NCBI GenBank assembly: GCA_017508135.1
Contig: JAFVZN010000099.1
Location: 1-35,721 of the forward strand
Source: Lentisphaeria bacterium
GTDB lineage: Bacteria; Verrucomicrobiota; Lentisphaeria; Victivallales; Victivallaceae
Direction of reading: 5' to 3'
Length of the DNA stretch: 35,721 nucleotides
Below the pieces are notes generated by a model, which saw only the letters and a list, made by a program, of their open reading frames with translations, ran no database searches and was not told the origin of the DNA. A program made the translations under genes and the position numbers. Positions 15,128-24,166 of the stretch are shown one piece after another. Numbering within the stretch: position 1 is the first letter of the stretch; every line of letters starts with the position of its first letter.

Positions 15128-16951
15128 ATGAAATACGCGGAACTGCGCAACAAGTTGTCCTCCGGTGTCACCGTCTTTGACGGCGGCTTCGGAACCGAAC
15201 TTTACCGCCGCAACTTCTTTGTCAACACCTCGTATGACAATCTCGTACTGACAGAACCGGCGATCGTAACTGCCATCCATCAATCATATATTGATGCCGG
15301 TGCCGAAGTATTGACCACCAACACATACAGTGCCAATCACATCGCCCTCAACCGCTTCGGACTGGGCGAAAAGGTGCGCGAAATAAACTGCGCCGCCGTC
15401 GCACTTGCCAGAAAGGCCGCCGCCGGGAAACCGGAAGTGCTGATCGCCGGTTCCATCGGACCGGTTTCCGGAGAAAACGTTCCGGAAAAGCGGATCGCCG
15501 CGATCACTGAGCAGGCTGAGTTTCTCCGGGATGGCGGAGCAGATTTTCTTATTTTTGAATCGATTTCCAATCTCAGCGATTTGAAAGAGATCATCATCGC
15601 GGCGCGTGCGTGTGATTATCCGTGGATGCCGAGTTTCGTCCTCGACGGCAAAGGGCAGCTTGCTGACGGCAGTGATATCAATGCGATCATGACAGCACTG
15701 GATAATGTGCCAATAGAAGCCTTCGGTGTCAACTGCGGCAGCGGTCCGGAGACGACCTTTGATGCGGTAAAGTGCATCGCCTCAACTCTGCAGCTGCCGC
15801 TGGTGGTACAGCCGGGTGCCGGAGTTCCCAAGAATGTTGACAACCGTTTCATGCTGATGACCACGCCGGAATATTTCACCACCTACGCGCTGCGCTATGT
15901 CAATCTCGGTGCGCGCGGCGTCGGCGGCTGCTGCGGTATTTCTCCGGAACACATTGCCGATCTGGTGCGCTCGCTCAAGCCGATGACCAAAATGGAACAT
16001 TCGGCATCCCTTGCCATTGAGGTCAAAGAGGCGGAACTTATGGAACCGCTCCCGACGGAGCAAAAGAGTACTTTCGGTCAGAAGCTCGTCTCCGGCAAGT
16101 GGTTGAAACTGATCGAACTCACCCCGCCGCGCGGCTTTGATCTCACCGATACGGTCAACAAAGCGAAGTTGTGCAAAGATGCCGGTTTCGATGCCATAAA
16201 CCTTCCCGACGGTCCCCGTGCCAGCTGCCGGATATCGCAGGTGATAACCGCCGCTGAAATTCAGGAACGCGCCGGAATTGAAACCGTTATCCACTGCTGC
16301 GGCCGTGACCGCAACCTGATAAGTCTGCAGTCGATGATCCTCGGCTGTATGGCGAAAAAGCTCAACAACATCCTCTTTATCACCGGCGACCCGCCGAAGT
16401 TGGGTAATTATCCTTTCAGTTCCGGGGTGTTCGATGTCGACTCCATCGGGCTGGTCAAACTCCAAAGCCGTCTCAACCGCGGCGTGGATGTCGGCGGTCA
16501 GAAGCTCGGCGACAATATCCAGACTGCGATCGTCTCCGGCGTGGGAGCCGACCCCAACGCGGTCGATCCGGAACGTGAATACCGCCGCCTTGCCGAAAAG
16601 ATCGAAGCAGGTGCCGAATTCATCATCACCCAGCCGGTATTCTCTCCGGATGCGTTGTTGGATTTCCTCAAGCGCATTGAACACTTTCATGTTCCGGTCA
16701 TCGCCGGTGTCTGGCCCTTCGCCAGCTACCGCAACGCGGAATTTATGAAGACGGAGGTTCCCGGAGTTGTGGTTCCGGATTGGATCATGGATCAGATGCG
16801 CAACGCCGGAAGCAAAGATGCCCAGCGCGCGGAAGGTATCAAGATCGCCCGGAAGATACTTGCCGAAATACATGATGCCGTACGCGGTGTCGCCACCAGC
16901 GCGCCGTTTGGAAATGTCAAAACAGCCATCGAAGTTTGCGACGGCTTTTAA
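15128..16951 (+). CDS. Homocysteine S-methyltransferase / methylenetetrahydrofolate reductase fusion (YitJ-like)
   Basis: A two-domain enzyme of methionine and one-carbon metabolism, 607 residues. Residues 1-290 form a homocysteine methyltransferase barrel: VFDGGFGTELYRRNF, VLIAGSIGPVSGEN, and the zinc cysteines Cys203 (FGVNCGSGPE) and Cys268-Cys269 (GGCCGISPEHI). From about 315 the MetF-type reductase domain follows: LIELTPPRGFDLTD, DGPRASCRISQV, LFITGDPPKLGNYPF, and FIITQPVFSPDALLDFLKR. This order matches Bacillus YitJ-type bifunctional proteins. Unlike MetH there is no cobalamin domain, so whether the first domain acts on its own is uncertain. The ATG at 15128 has AGGGGA 7 nt upstream; a GTG 6 bp earlier is too close to that site. 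Confidence 0.87.
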   Translation: MKYAELRNKLSSGVTVFDGGFGTELYRRNFFVNTSYDNLVLTEPAIVTAIHQSYIDAGAEVLTTNTYSANHIALNRFGLGEKVREINCAAVALARKAAAGKPEVLIAGSIGPVSGENVPEKRIAAITEQAEFLRDGGADFLIFESISNLSDLKEIIIAARACDYPWMPSFVLDGKGQLADGSDINAIMTALDNVPIEAFGVNCGSGPETTFDAVKCIASTLQLPLVVQPGAGVPKNVDNRFMLMTTPEYFTTYALRYVNLGARGVGGCCGISPEHIADLVRSLKPMTKMEHSASLAIEVKEAELMEPLPTEQKSTFGQKLVSGKWLKLIELTPPRGFDLTDTVNKAKLCKDAGFDAINLPDGPRASCRISQVITAAEIQERAGIETVIHCCGRDRNLISLQSMILGCMAKKLNNILFITGDPPKLGNYPFSSGVFDVDSIGLVKLQSRLNRGVDVGGQKLGDNIQTAIVSGVGADPNAVDPEREYRRLAEKIEAGAEFIITQPVFSPDALLDFLKRIEHFHVPVIAGVWPFASYRNAEFMKTEVPGVVVPDWIMDQMRNAGSKDAQRAEGIKIARKILAEIHDAVRGVATSAPFGNVKTAIEVCDGF

Positions 16952-16977
16952 CCTATTCAACATGGAGAACTCCTGTT

Positions 16978-17724
16978 TTGCGTTACAATCCTAAAAAACA
17001 CCGTTTGCCGATCTGTCCGGCAGAAGGGATATTGACCATAGACAAGCCGCAGGGCTGGACCAGCTTTGACGTGGTGAACTTTGTCCGCGCCCGCTTCAAC
17101 GTTCCCAAAGTCGGACATTGCGGCACGCTGGACCCGGCGGCGACCGGACTGCTGGTTCTGGTTCTGGGAAAATTCACCGCAGTAAGCCAGAAACTCAGTG
17201 CCGATGACAAGGTTTATACCGGCTCGTTGAAACTTGGTGTCGAAACCGATTCCGGCGATATGGACGGCGAAATAATCCGGGAAGCGGAAGTAAACGTCAG
17301 TGAAGATGAATTCAAAGAGGCGTTTGCCTCCTTCCGCAGCAGACAGATGCAGCTTCCGCCCATGGTGTCGGCAGTCAAGGTCGGCGGCAAAAAACTTTAT
17401 GAACTTGCCCGCAAAGGCGTGGAAGTCGAACGCGAACCCCGCGAGATCGAAATCAAAAAATTGGAAATAACCCGTCTGGCACTGCCGGAGTGCGACTTTA
17501 TCATGGAGTGTTCCAAAGGGACCTATGTCCGGAGTTTCTGTTCCGATCTGGGAGCGAAGCTGGGGTGCGGCGGTGTGCTTACTGCCCTGCGGCGGCTCCG
17601 CAGCGGCAAGTTTTCTCTTGACGATGCCGTGACCGTGGACTATCTCAAAACGCTCGAAGCTCCGGAGTTCACCTCCTTTATGGCGCAACGGCTGGTCAAA
17701 CTTTTGCAGGAGAACAATATATGA
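16978..17724 (+). CDS. truB: tRNA pseudouridine(55) synthase TruB
   Basis: Converts uridine 55 in the T loop of tRNAs to pseudouridine. The 248-residue protein has the family core GILTIDKPQGWTSFDVVNFV and the catalytic Asp52 in GTLDPAATGLL, then MVSAVKVGGKKLYELAR and the second fold motif CSKGTYVRSFCSDLGAKLG. It is shorter than E. coli TruB (about 314) and lacks the C-terminal PUA domain. The best start is TTG at 16978 with GGAGA at 16964-16968, 9 nt upstream. Longer in-frame starts lie inside the preceding gene. Its stop overlaps the next gene's ATG (ATGA), so the unknown protein downstream is translated with it. Confidence 0.9.
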   Translation: MRYNPKKHRLPICPAEGILTIDKPQGWTSFDVVNFVRARFNVPKVGHCGTLDPAATGLLVLVLGKFTAVSQKLSADDKVYTGSLKLGVETDSGDMDGEIIREAEVNVSEDEFKEAFASFRSRQMQLPPMVSAVKVGGKKLYELARKGVEVEREPREIEIKKLEITRLALPECDFIMECSKGTYVRSFCSDLGAKLGCGGVLTALRRLRSGKFSLDDAVTVDYLKTLEAPEFTSFMAQRLVKLLQENNI

Positions 17725-19160
17725 GCGATGCCGCGAACTTCACCTCGGCAGAACTTGATGCCGCGATCCTCTCCGCCGGAGAACGGTTTACTCTGGCATC
17801 CGTTGCCAAAACGCTTGGTGCGCCGCGCTCCGATGTGCTGCGCCGCCGTCTGGAACGGATCATTGAAAGCGACAACACATTCTTCTACAACGAAAAATGG
17901 CAGTGCATCAAGCGCAGTACTTTTTTCACCGGTAAAGAGTTCATCATCACGCCCGATGAATGGGAGATCGACCAGGGGATACTCTTTCCCGGGCACCGTT
18001 TCATCCCCTTTGTGACCGAAGATGTCTTTCCCTCCGAAGTGGAACTTGTCATCAATGGTACATCCGTTGCCAAACGTCAGCTCACGCTGCCGCTGGGACA
18101 GGTGTTCCACTACCATTTGCTCTTGGGTTCCGAGCAGATATTCGATTTTCTTATCGCAGAAAACCCGGCAAATGCCCACCTTGCCAAACACGCAAACGGC
18201 AATGAACCAATTACGCTGGAAGTGTTCGATCTCAGTGCGTTCTATCAGGAAAACAACTTCAGTTGCGGTGATGCACTTCTGTGTAAAGTTGATGATTACA
18301 CCACCGGCAAAATCACCTTTTCCGCCCTCTCTGCCGCACAGCGTTCCGCCAACGCCCGCAAAAACCGCACCTCCGGGCTGGATAATGCGATCAAGCAGGT
18401 GTGGGAAAAGTTCCGGGATTACCCGGATATTCCGGAACAGCTGGCATGGGCTGAGTATTACACCGGCGAAAACGGCAACTCCACCGGCGCATCCATAGAT
18501 GAATTCATCACCGCATCCAACATGGTCGAATTGCGCGCCGACGGCGATCATGCCGTACTGAGCATACGCGAAGAGAGCCCCGCCGCAACCGATATGGAAC
18601 TGCCGCCGGGATTGAGCATCTCCGGCAGTGCGCTGGATGACCCGCTGAAACTGCTTTCAGGCAGCGGCGTTCCCCTTTCGGAGGCGGAACTGGATGGTTT
18701 TATGCTCGATGCCATATATAAGCGGGAAACTGATATCGACGGTGTATTTTCCCGTATCTTCGGTCACCGCGAACTCGACCTCGATGATGATGCCCAGCAG
18801 GCGGTACTGTTGAACTATCTGGAAGAACGCTTTGAAGAGCTGTTGGAAAATTACTACCGTGTCGATGACGAACCCAAAGCGGAACTGCGCAGTGATATCG
18901 TCGATGCCATTGAAGCGCGTCTGGAATATCTCTCCTACCTCGGCACCCTCGACCGCGATGTGAATGATGCCGAAAAGGCGGTCATGAAGCAGTTGGCAGA
19001 GATCTCCACCAAGCTCAGCGAAGCATTGAAGCTGCTGGACAATCCCTCATTCACGCCCGATGACCACGAACTTGAACACTTGAGCGAAATGGTCGATGCC
19101 AGACTTGATGAGCAGGAAGAGATCCTGGAAAATTCCCGCCGGACGACCGGCGATGATTAA
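17721..19160 (+). CDS. Unknown 479-residue acidic protein, translationally coupled to truB
   Basis: I do not recognise this protein. The N-terminal 50 residues look like a winged-helix-type segment: LASVAKTLGAPRSDVLRRRLERIIESD. Then comes FFTGKEFIITPDEWEIDQGILFPGHRFIPF, a beta-rich domain to about 220 with FFYNEKWQC and HYHLLL. A Ser/Thr-rich linker follows, then a long acidic helical C-terminal half (residues 330-479) with many Glu, Asp and Leu, likely coiled-coil, including NYLEERFEELLENYYRVDDE. No signal peptide or membrane helix is present. Its ATG overlaps the truB stop by 4 bp (ATGA). iorA follows 43 bp later with its own ribosome site. A nucleic-acid-binding role is a guess from the N-terminus only. 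Confidence 0.7.
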   Translation: MSDAANFTSAELDAAILSAGERFTLASVAKTLGAPRSDVLRRRLERIIESDNTFFYNEKWQCIKRSTFFTGKEFIITPDEWEIDQGILFPGHRFIPFVTEDVFPSEVELVINGTSVAKRQLTLPLGQVFHYHLLLGSEQIFDFLIAENPANAHLAKHANGNEPITLEVFDLSAFYQENNFSCGDALLCKVDDYTTGKITFSALSAAQRSANARKNRTSGLDNAIKQVWEKFRDYPDIPEQLAWAEYYTGENGNSTGASIDEFITASNMVELRADGDHAVLSIREESPAATDMELPPGLSISGSALDDPLKLLSGSGVPLSEAELDGFMLDAIYKRETDIDGVFSRIFGHRELDLDDDAQQAVLLNYLEERFEELLENYYRVDDEPKAELRSDIVDAIEARLEYLSYLGTLDRDVNDAEKAVMKQLAEISTKLSEALKLLDNPSFTPDDHELEHLSEMVDARLDEQEEILENSRRTTGDD

Positions 19161-19203
19161 GTTTTTTGAGGTTTGTTTCAAATAATTAAGGAGAAAAAAC
19201 GCT

Positions 19204-20778
19204 ATGAAATTTTTTGCCAGCGGAAATGAAGCCGTCGCGATGGCGGCATTCGACTGCGGCGTCAATCTCGGATGCGGATACCCCGGTACTCCCTCATCGG
19301 AAATTCTCGATGAGTTGAGCAAACTCGGTGGTGCCGCCGAATGGGCGCCTAATGAAAAATGTGCCATGGAAGTCGCTATCGGCTGTGCTTACGCCGGCGG
19401 ACGCGCTCTGGTCACGATGAAACACGTCGGCCTCAACGTCGCCGCCGACCCGTTCTTCACCATCGCCTACTCCGGTACCCCCGGCGGTCTGGTGGTCATC
19501 AGTGCCGATGACCCGGGCATGGCGAGCAGTCAGAACGAACAGGACAACCGCCGCTACGCTGTCGCCGCCGGTGTTCCCATGTTTGAACCGGCGGATTCGC
19601 AGGAGTGCTACGATTATATGTGTGCGGCATTTGAACTTGCGGACAAGTTCCGTTCTCCGGTACTCTTCCGCATGACCACGCGCGTCTGCCACTCCAAGTG
19701 CGTGCTGGAACGGCGCAAAACCGCTCCGGATGCCCAAAAGACCGGCTCCTTCACCAAAGACCCCAAATCCAACGTCATGGTTCCGGCATTTGCCAAACTG
19801 GCACACCGCCGTTTGCGCGCCGACCTCAAGACGATGGCACTGATCAACGAAGAGGGTAATTACACCCGTATCATCGACAACTCCTCCGATCTCGGCATCA
19901 TCACCAGCGGCATCGCTTTCCAGCATGTTCTGGATGCCGCACCGGAGGCATCGGTCCTCAAGCTCGGCATGACCTACCCCCTGCCGCTGGAAACCGTCCG
20001 CACTTTTGCCTCCAAAGTCAAACGCTGTCTCATCATCGACGAAGGTGACCCGGTACTCTTTGAACAGCTCAAAGCCGCCGGTATCGAAGTCGAAAACAAA
20101 CCTGAAGAGTTCCGTTTCGGCGAGTTGAACGTCGCCCGTGTCCGCAAACTCATCGCCGGTGACGACACCCCCGATGCTCCGGGAAAACCGGGCAAACCGC
20201 CGCAGTTGTGTGTCGGATGTCCGCATCGCAAGACCTTTGAAGTCATCCGCGATCTGGGTTGTATAGTTTCCGGCGATATCGGCTGTTACACGCTCGGTGT
20301 CATGCCGCCGTTCAACGCCATCGACACCTGCGTCTGTATGGGTGCCAGTGTCACCGTCGGTCTGGGTATGCGCCACATGCTGCCGGAAGATGAAGCGCGC
20401 AAAGTGGTCAGCGTTATCGGCGACAGCACCTTCCTCCACACCGGTATCAACGGTATCGTGGAGATGGTTTACAACCGCCCCAAAACCGGTCACGTCGTCA
20501 TCATCATCGACAACCGTATCACCGGTATGACCGGATGTCAGGAAAACCCCGCCACCGGTTATCACCTCGACCTGACCCCCGCGTATGCCGTTGACTTTGA
20601 AAGCATCGTCAAGGGTATCGGCGTGGATAATTGCGACGTCATCGACACCACCGCCGAACCGGAAAAGTTCGCCGAACTGCTCAAAACCCGGCTGCAATCC
20701 AACGATTGCAGTGTTATCATCGCCCGCCGCCCCTGTATTCTGGCTATGGCAAAACGCAGTAAAATGGAGAAAAAATAA
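19204..20778 (+). CDS. iorA: Indolepyruvate ferredoxin oxidoreductase, alpha subunit, without C-terminal ferredoxin domain
   Basis: Thiamine-diphosphate enzyme that oxidatively decarboxylates aryl-pyruvates (from Trp, Tyr or Phe) to aryl-acetyl-CoA, giving electrons to ferredoxin. The 524 residues hold the pyrimidine-binding half at the N-terminus (GVNLGCGYPGTPSSEIL, APNEKCAMEVAIGCAYAGGRA), the CVGCPHRKTFE block at about 338-348, and the diphosphate-binding motif from Gly406 (GDSTFLHTGINGIVEM, with Asn of IIIDN near 437). Usual IorA proteins have about 600 or more residues, ending in two CxxCxxCxxxCP clusters; this one ends soon after RRPCILAMAKRS. There is no frameshift remnant: iorB begins 2 nt after the stop. 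ATG follows AAGGAG at 19189-19194. Confidence 0.9.
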   Translation: MKFFASGNEAVAMAAFDCGVNLGCGYPGTPSSEILDELSKLGGAAEWAPNEKCAMEVAIGCAYAGGRALVTMKHVGLNVAADPFFTIAYSGTPGGLVVISADDPGMASSQNEQDNRRYAVAAGVPMFEPADSQECYDYMCAAFELADKFRSPVLFRMTTRVCHSKCVLERRKTAPDAQKTGSFTKDPKSNVMVPAFAKLAHRRLRADLKTMALINEEGNYTRIIDNSSDLGIITSGIAFQHVLDAAPEASVLKLGMTYPLPLETVRTFASKVKRCLIIDEGDPVLFEQLKAAGIEVENKPEEFRFGELNVARVRKLIAGDDTPDAPGKPGKPPQLCVGCPHRKTFEVIRDLGCIVSGDIGCYTLGVMPPFNAIDTCVCMGASVTVGLGMRHMLPEDEARKVVSVIGDSTFLHTGINGIVEMVYNRPKTGHVVIIIDNRITGMTGCQENPATGYHLDLTPAYAVDFESIVKGIGVDNCDVIDTTAEPEKFAELLKTRLQSNDCSVIIARRPCILAMAKRSKMEKK

Positions 20779-20780
20779 TT

Positions 20781-21257
20781 ATGCAGATCACCAATATCGT
20801 TGTTTCCGGCCTGGGCGGACAAGGTGTGCTGAAGATCACCGACATCCTTGCGGATGTGATCTTCACTCAGAATTTTGATGTCAAAAAGAGTGAAGTCCAC
20901 GGCATGAGCCAGCGCGGCGGATCGGTCTCCAGCGAAGTCCGTTTCGGAGAAAAGATTTACAGCCCGATGGTTCCCGCCGGTGAAGCGGATATCCTCGCCG
21001 TGCTGGATGTCACCCAGACGGAGGTCGCCCTCCCCGTGCTGAAAGCCGGCGGCATCCTGATCACTCCGGATGATATCCCCCTTGACCAGCTCAAGCACCC
21101 CAAGGCTCTCAATACGATGATCCTCGGAGCGATTTCCGCCCGTTTGCCGCAGCTCCCGGAAGATGCTTTCATCACCGCGATCGAAAATGCCTTCCCGGAA
21201 AAGCTCCGCGCTTTGAACGTGGAAATGTTCCAAACCGGACGCAACAGCGTCAAGTAA
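20781..21257 (+). CDS. iorB: Indolepyruvate ferredoxin oxidoreductase, beta subunit
   Basis: Carries the CoA-side (gamma-type) domain of the oxidoreductase. The 158 residues open with IVVSGLGGQGVLKITDILAD, the usual GxGGQGV site, then KSEVHGMSQRGGSVSSEVRFG and ADILAVLDVTQTEVALPVLK, typical for IorB. It is shorter than the roughly 190-200 residues of many homologues; the end (LRALNVEMFQTGRNSVK) is complete. The start is 2 nt after the iorA stop, so the two subunits are coupled. Function depends on IorA just upstream. Confidence 0.9.
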   Translation: MQITNIVVSGLGGQGVLKITDILADVIFTQNFDVKKSEVHGMSQRGGSVSSEVRFGEKIYSPMVPAGEADILAVLDVTQTEVALPVLKAGGILITPDDIPLDQLKHPKALNTMILGAISARLPQLPEDAFITAIENAFPEKLRALNVEMFQTGRNSVK

Positions 21258-21261
21258 AGCC

Positions 21262-22947
21262 ATGACTTCCCGGCACCGCAGTTTACAGCGTATCGTTCCG
21301 CTGTTGATCTTCATTGCCGGGAGTGTGGTCATTTCCGGGAAACTCCTTCCGGAACTGCCGGTGTTCATCACCGACAACGGCAATAAATATATTGTCATGC
21401 GCAACGTTGCCGAACACGGCACGCTGGCGATACAACATCCTGAACCCGCCCTTTTTCCCCGGGGCGGGTTTCATTTTCAATCCCTCGCCGACAGCGCGGT
21501 ATATTCGTTTCACTCCTGGGTATTGCCGGTCGTATCTGTTCCGTTTTACCTTATCGCCGGTGAAAGCGGCGCACTGCTTCCGGTGTGGCTTGCCGGTGCG
21601 GGGGTGATCCTGCTGTTGATGCAGGGAAACAAACGGGAACGCTTTGCCCTGTGGGGAGTACTGCTGACAACACCGTTCTGGCTCTATTCGACGATGCTGT
21701 GGGAGATGGTTCCCAGTATGTTTGCCGCATTGGCGGGATTTATTATGCTCAAGCGGCGCAATATGCTTGCCGCCGGAGTGATCTTCGGTTTGGGAATATG
21801 GCTGCGGGAAGAGTTGTACATTCTCAGTTTCATCACCGGAGTTCTGCTGCTCTGCCGCCGTCAGTGGCGCGATGCACTGAAATTTGCCGCCGGAACTCTG
21901 GCGGCGACAGTGCTGCTGTGGCTGATAAATCTTTATATTTACGGTCATATCCTCGGTCTGCACGGTGCGACATACGCGCTCAACAACCGGGAGGGTGTCT
22001 TCTCTCTGGCAGCAGAGATAAATGGTCTCATCTTCAACTTTTACCAGCATCTCTTACGCTTTGAAACGCTCGCCGCGGTGCGCACCTCGTTTGTGCTTTC
22101 CATTATCGGTGCGGCGGCACTGGTTGTGCCGGGATTCTTCTCCAATATAAAATTGAAACTTGCCGGCTTGACCATTTTCACCGTGATCGAACTGATATTC
22201 ACCGGCGCACTTTTTCACCCCCGCCATGCCGATTCGCAACTCTTTCTCTGCGGAGTGACGATGAGTTTGTTTTTCACACTGCCGCTGGCGGCGGGATATT
22301 TTATCAATTTGCGTACACTGCTTGCCGACCGCGACCGGTATCTGCGCTTTATGGCGCAGGCGGTACTGATTTATATCGTTTTTGTTCCCTTGATGCTGAC
22401 CCGGTTTGATATCGGCTTGACCTTCGGCGCGCGCCATTATATGTGCATCATGCCGATGATGATGATATTGAGTTTCCGCAGCTTTGCCCAAATGCAATGC
22501 CCTGTCAGAGTAAAACAAATACTGCTGATAACATTGTGCGCCGCCGGGATCACACTGCAATATTGGGGTTTCCAAACTCTTTATATCAGCAGTCATCACA
22601 GCGCGGCACTGGAAAAACACCTTGCCGCACTGCCGGAGAAAACGGTTGTCAGCGATGTATTCTTTCTTCCGGAACAAACTCCACGGCTCTTTTTTACCAA
22701 ACAATGTCTGGAAGTGGTGTCAAATGAACAACTCTCCTCCGCCATCGCATATCTGCATCACCGGCAGATAAATGAGTTCATCCTCATTCTCGGAAGAAAT
22801 CAGTTCCGGCGCATGGACAACACCGTGCTGAAACAATTACTGGAACGCTACCCCGTCTGCGCTCCGCCGCAGGAGATATCTGCGGCTCCGGGGATGCCGT
22901 TATTTATTGTGCGCTGCCGCAAAGCCGCGCCGTCAGCGGCGCAATAA
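21262..22947 (+). CDS. Multi-pass membrane protein, possible GT-C-type glycosyltransferase
   Basis: A 561-residue integral membrane protein with about 10-12 hydrophobic segments between residues 10 and 450, and a soluble tail of about 110 residues. The first loop holds FITDNGNKYIVMRNVAEHGTLAIQHPEP, with the Asp placed like the acidic residue in the first outer loop of GT-C transferases. Gene family beyond that is not recognised. The ATG is 4 nt after the iorB stop and its ribosome site is weak (AAGTAAAG), suggesting coupling. The last 44 bp overlap murC on the opposite strand. If GT-C, it would move a sugar from a lipid carrier onto an envelope molecule. This is inference from fold pattern. 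Confidence 0.55.
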   Translation: MTSRHRSLQRIVPLLIFIAGSVVISGKLLPELPVFITDNGNKYIVMRNVAEHGTLAIQHPEPALFPRGGFHFQSLADSAVYSFHSWVLPVVSVPFYLIAGESGALLPVWLAGAGVILLLMQGNKRERFALWGVLLTTPFWLYSTMLWEMVPSMFAALAGFIMLKRRNMLAAGVIFGLGIWLREELYILSFITGVLLLCRRQWRDALKFAAGTLAATVLLWLINLYIYGHILGLHGATYALNNREGVFSLAAEINGLIFNFYQHLLRFETLAAVRTSFVLSIIGAAALVVPGFFSNIKLKLAGLTIFTVIELIFTGALFHPRHADSQLFLCGVTMSLFFTLPLAAGYFINLRTLLADRDRYLRFMAQAVLIYIVFVPLMLTRFDIGLTFGARHYMCIMPMMMILSFRSFAQMQCPVRVKQILLITLCAAGITLQYWGFQTLYISSHHSAALEKHLAALPEKTVVSDVFFLPEQTPRLFFTKQCLEVVSNEQLSSAIAYLHHRQINEFILILGRNQFRRMDNTVLKQLLERYPVCAPPQEISAAPGMPLFIVRCRKAAPSAAQ

Positions 22948-24163
22948 GCTGTTCGATATCTCCGGCTCCGAGAATGGCGATAACATTGCCGGTCCCGGAA
23001 ATTCCGGCGGCAACTCCGGAAGCTATATCTTCCCATGAGCCGTCAAGTGCAGTTCCGCCGCACGCAGCGGCAAGTTCACAACTTCCGACACTGCCGCTTT
23101 CGCACCATGCGGCAAACACCGGCACGATGATCGTGCTGTCCGCCGCTTTCAAAACTTCTGCAAACTCGTCAAAGTACCGTTCCAACCGGGCATAACGGTG
23201 CGGCTGGAAGATGACCGTCAATTTGGCTCCGGGATATTTCAAACGCAGCAGTTCCAGACTCCGTGCCACCTCAGTCGGGTGATGCGCGTAATCTTCGATG
23301 ATCGTACACGCTGGTGATGAAGCGTGCAGTGTCATCCGCCGTTTCACCTGCGGATACTCGCCTGCTGCCGCAACTGCGGCAGCTTCATCACAACCGGCAA
23401 GCTCTGCCGCGCGGCAGGCAAGAAAGCTGTTCGCCGCCTGAAAACCGTACGATCCGGCAAAGCTCTCCGGCATCTGCTCCAACCGCACCGCATGGGGATG
23501 GCCGGCAAACAGCCGGTCGCACTTGGGAGATGCATAATAGAGCAATATTTCCGACTTCCGGGCAAAGGTGCGGAAGTTTTCATCCAGCACCTCCACGCCG
23601 CCCAGGCTCCATGCGTGGTCATCTTCGACATTGGGGACCACACCGATAAAATTGGTCAGCGCGGTATGCGTTCCATCGGACTCATCCGCTTCGGTAACAA
23701 AGATATCATCACCGATACCATTGTCGCAGGAGGGCATACCCGCGATCTGTGCGCCGATCATAAACCCCGGATTTTTACCGCATTTGCACAAAATCGCGGC
23801 GATAAGCGCGGAAATCGAACTCTTGCCGTGGGTTCCGGAAACTGCGATCACCCGGCGGTAATTTTTGGCATATTCGGCAAGGAACTCCCCCCGCCGGAAA
23901 CACGGCAGCAGCCGCCGCCGCGCTTCAAGCAACTCCGGATTATCCGCCGCCGCCGCGGATGTATACACCACGATATCCACATCTCCGGCAAGATTGGTTT
24001 CCTTATGACCGGTAAAAATTTCAGCTCCGAGCTGGGATAGTTGCTGACATTTACTGTTGAACTCGATATCGGAACCGGAAACCGCGACCTTACGCGCCAG
24101 CAGCAACTGCGCCAATGGTGCCATGCCGGCACCGCCGATACCCACAAAGTGAACTTTTTTCAT
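22904..24163 (-). CDS. murC: UDP-N-acetylmuramate--L-alanine ligase MurC
   Basis: Adds the first amino acid to UDP-MurNAc in peptidoglycan synthesis. The 419-residue protein has the N-terminal nucleotide site HFVGIGGAGMAPLAQLL (5-21), the ATP loop GTHGKSS (110-116; most MurC have GTHGKTT, Ser for Thr at the magnesium-side position), EADESDG, VPNVEDDHAW, EDYAHHPTEVARSL, and FQPHRYARLERYFDEF. Length is somewhat below the usual 450-490, mainly in the C-terminal domain. Mpl, the recycling relative, is the alternative. The ATG is 3 nt after the msbA stop, so the genes are probably co-translated. The 3' end runs 44 bp into the convergent membrane-protein gene. Confidence 0.86.
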   Translation of the reverse strand: MKKVHFVGIGGAGMAPLAQLLLARKVAVSGSDIEFNSKCQQLSQLGAEIFTGHKETNLAGDVDIVVYTSAAAADNPELLEARRRLLPCFRRGEFLAEYAKNYRRVIAVSGTHGKSSISALIAAILCKCGKNPGFMIGAQIAGMPSCDNGIGDDIFVTEADESDGTHTALTNFIGVVPNVEDDHAWSLGGVEVLDENFRTFARKSEILLYYASPKCDRLFAGHPHAVRLEQMPESFAGSYGFQAANSFLACRAAELAGCDEAAAVAAAGEYPQVKRRMTLHASSPACTIIEDYAHHPTEVARSLELLRLKYPGAKLTVIFQPHRYARLERYFDEFAEVLKAADSTIIVPVFAAWCESGSVGSCELAAACGGTALDGSWEDIASGVAAGISGTGNVIAILGAGDIEQLIAPLTARLCGSAQ

Positions 24164-24166
24164 TGC

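Noticed and set aside
12386..15283. Open frame of 965 codons on the minus strand opposite valS
   Set aside because: It mirrors the whole of valS, which is certain by motifs. The product shows no family pattern, and it arises from the G/C-rich third positions of valS codons.
19294..20697. Open minus-strand frame of 467 codons opposite iorA
   Set aside because: Shadow of iorA with low-complexity Asp/Gly/Val-rich composition.
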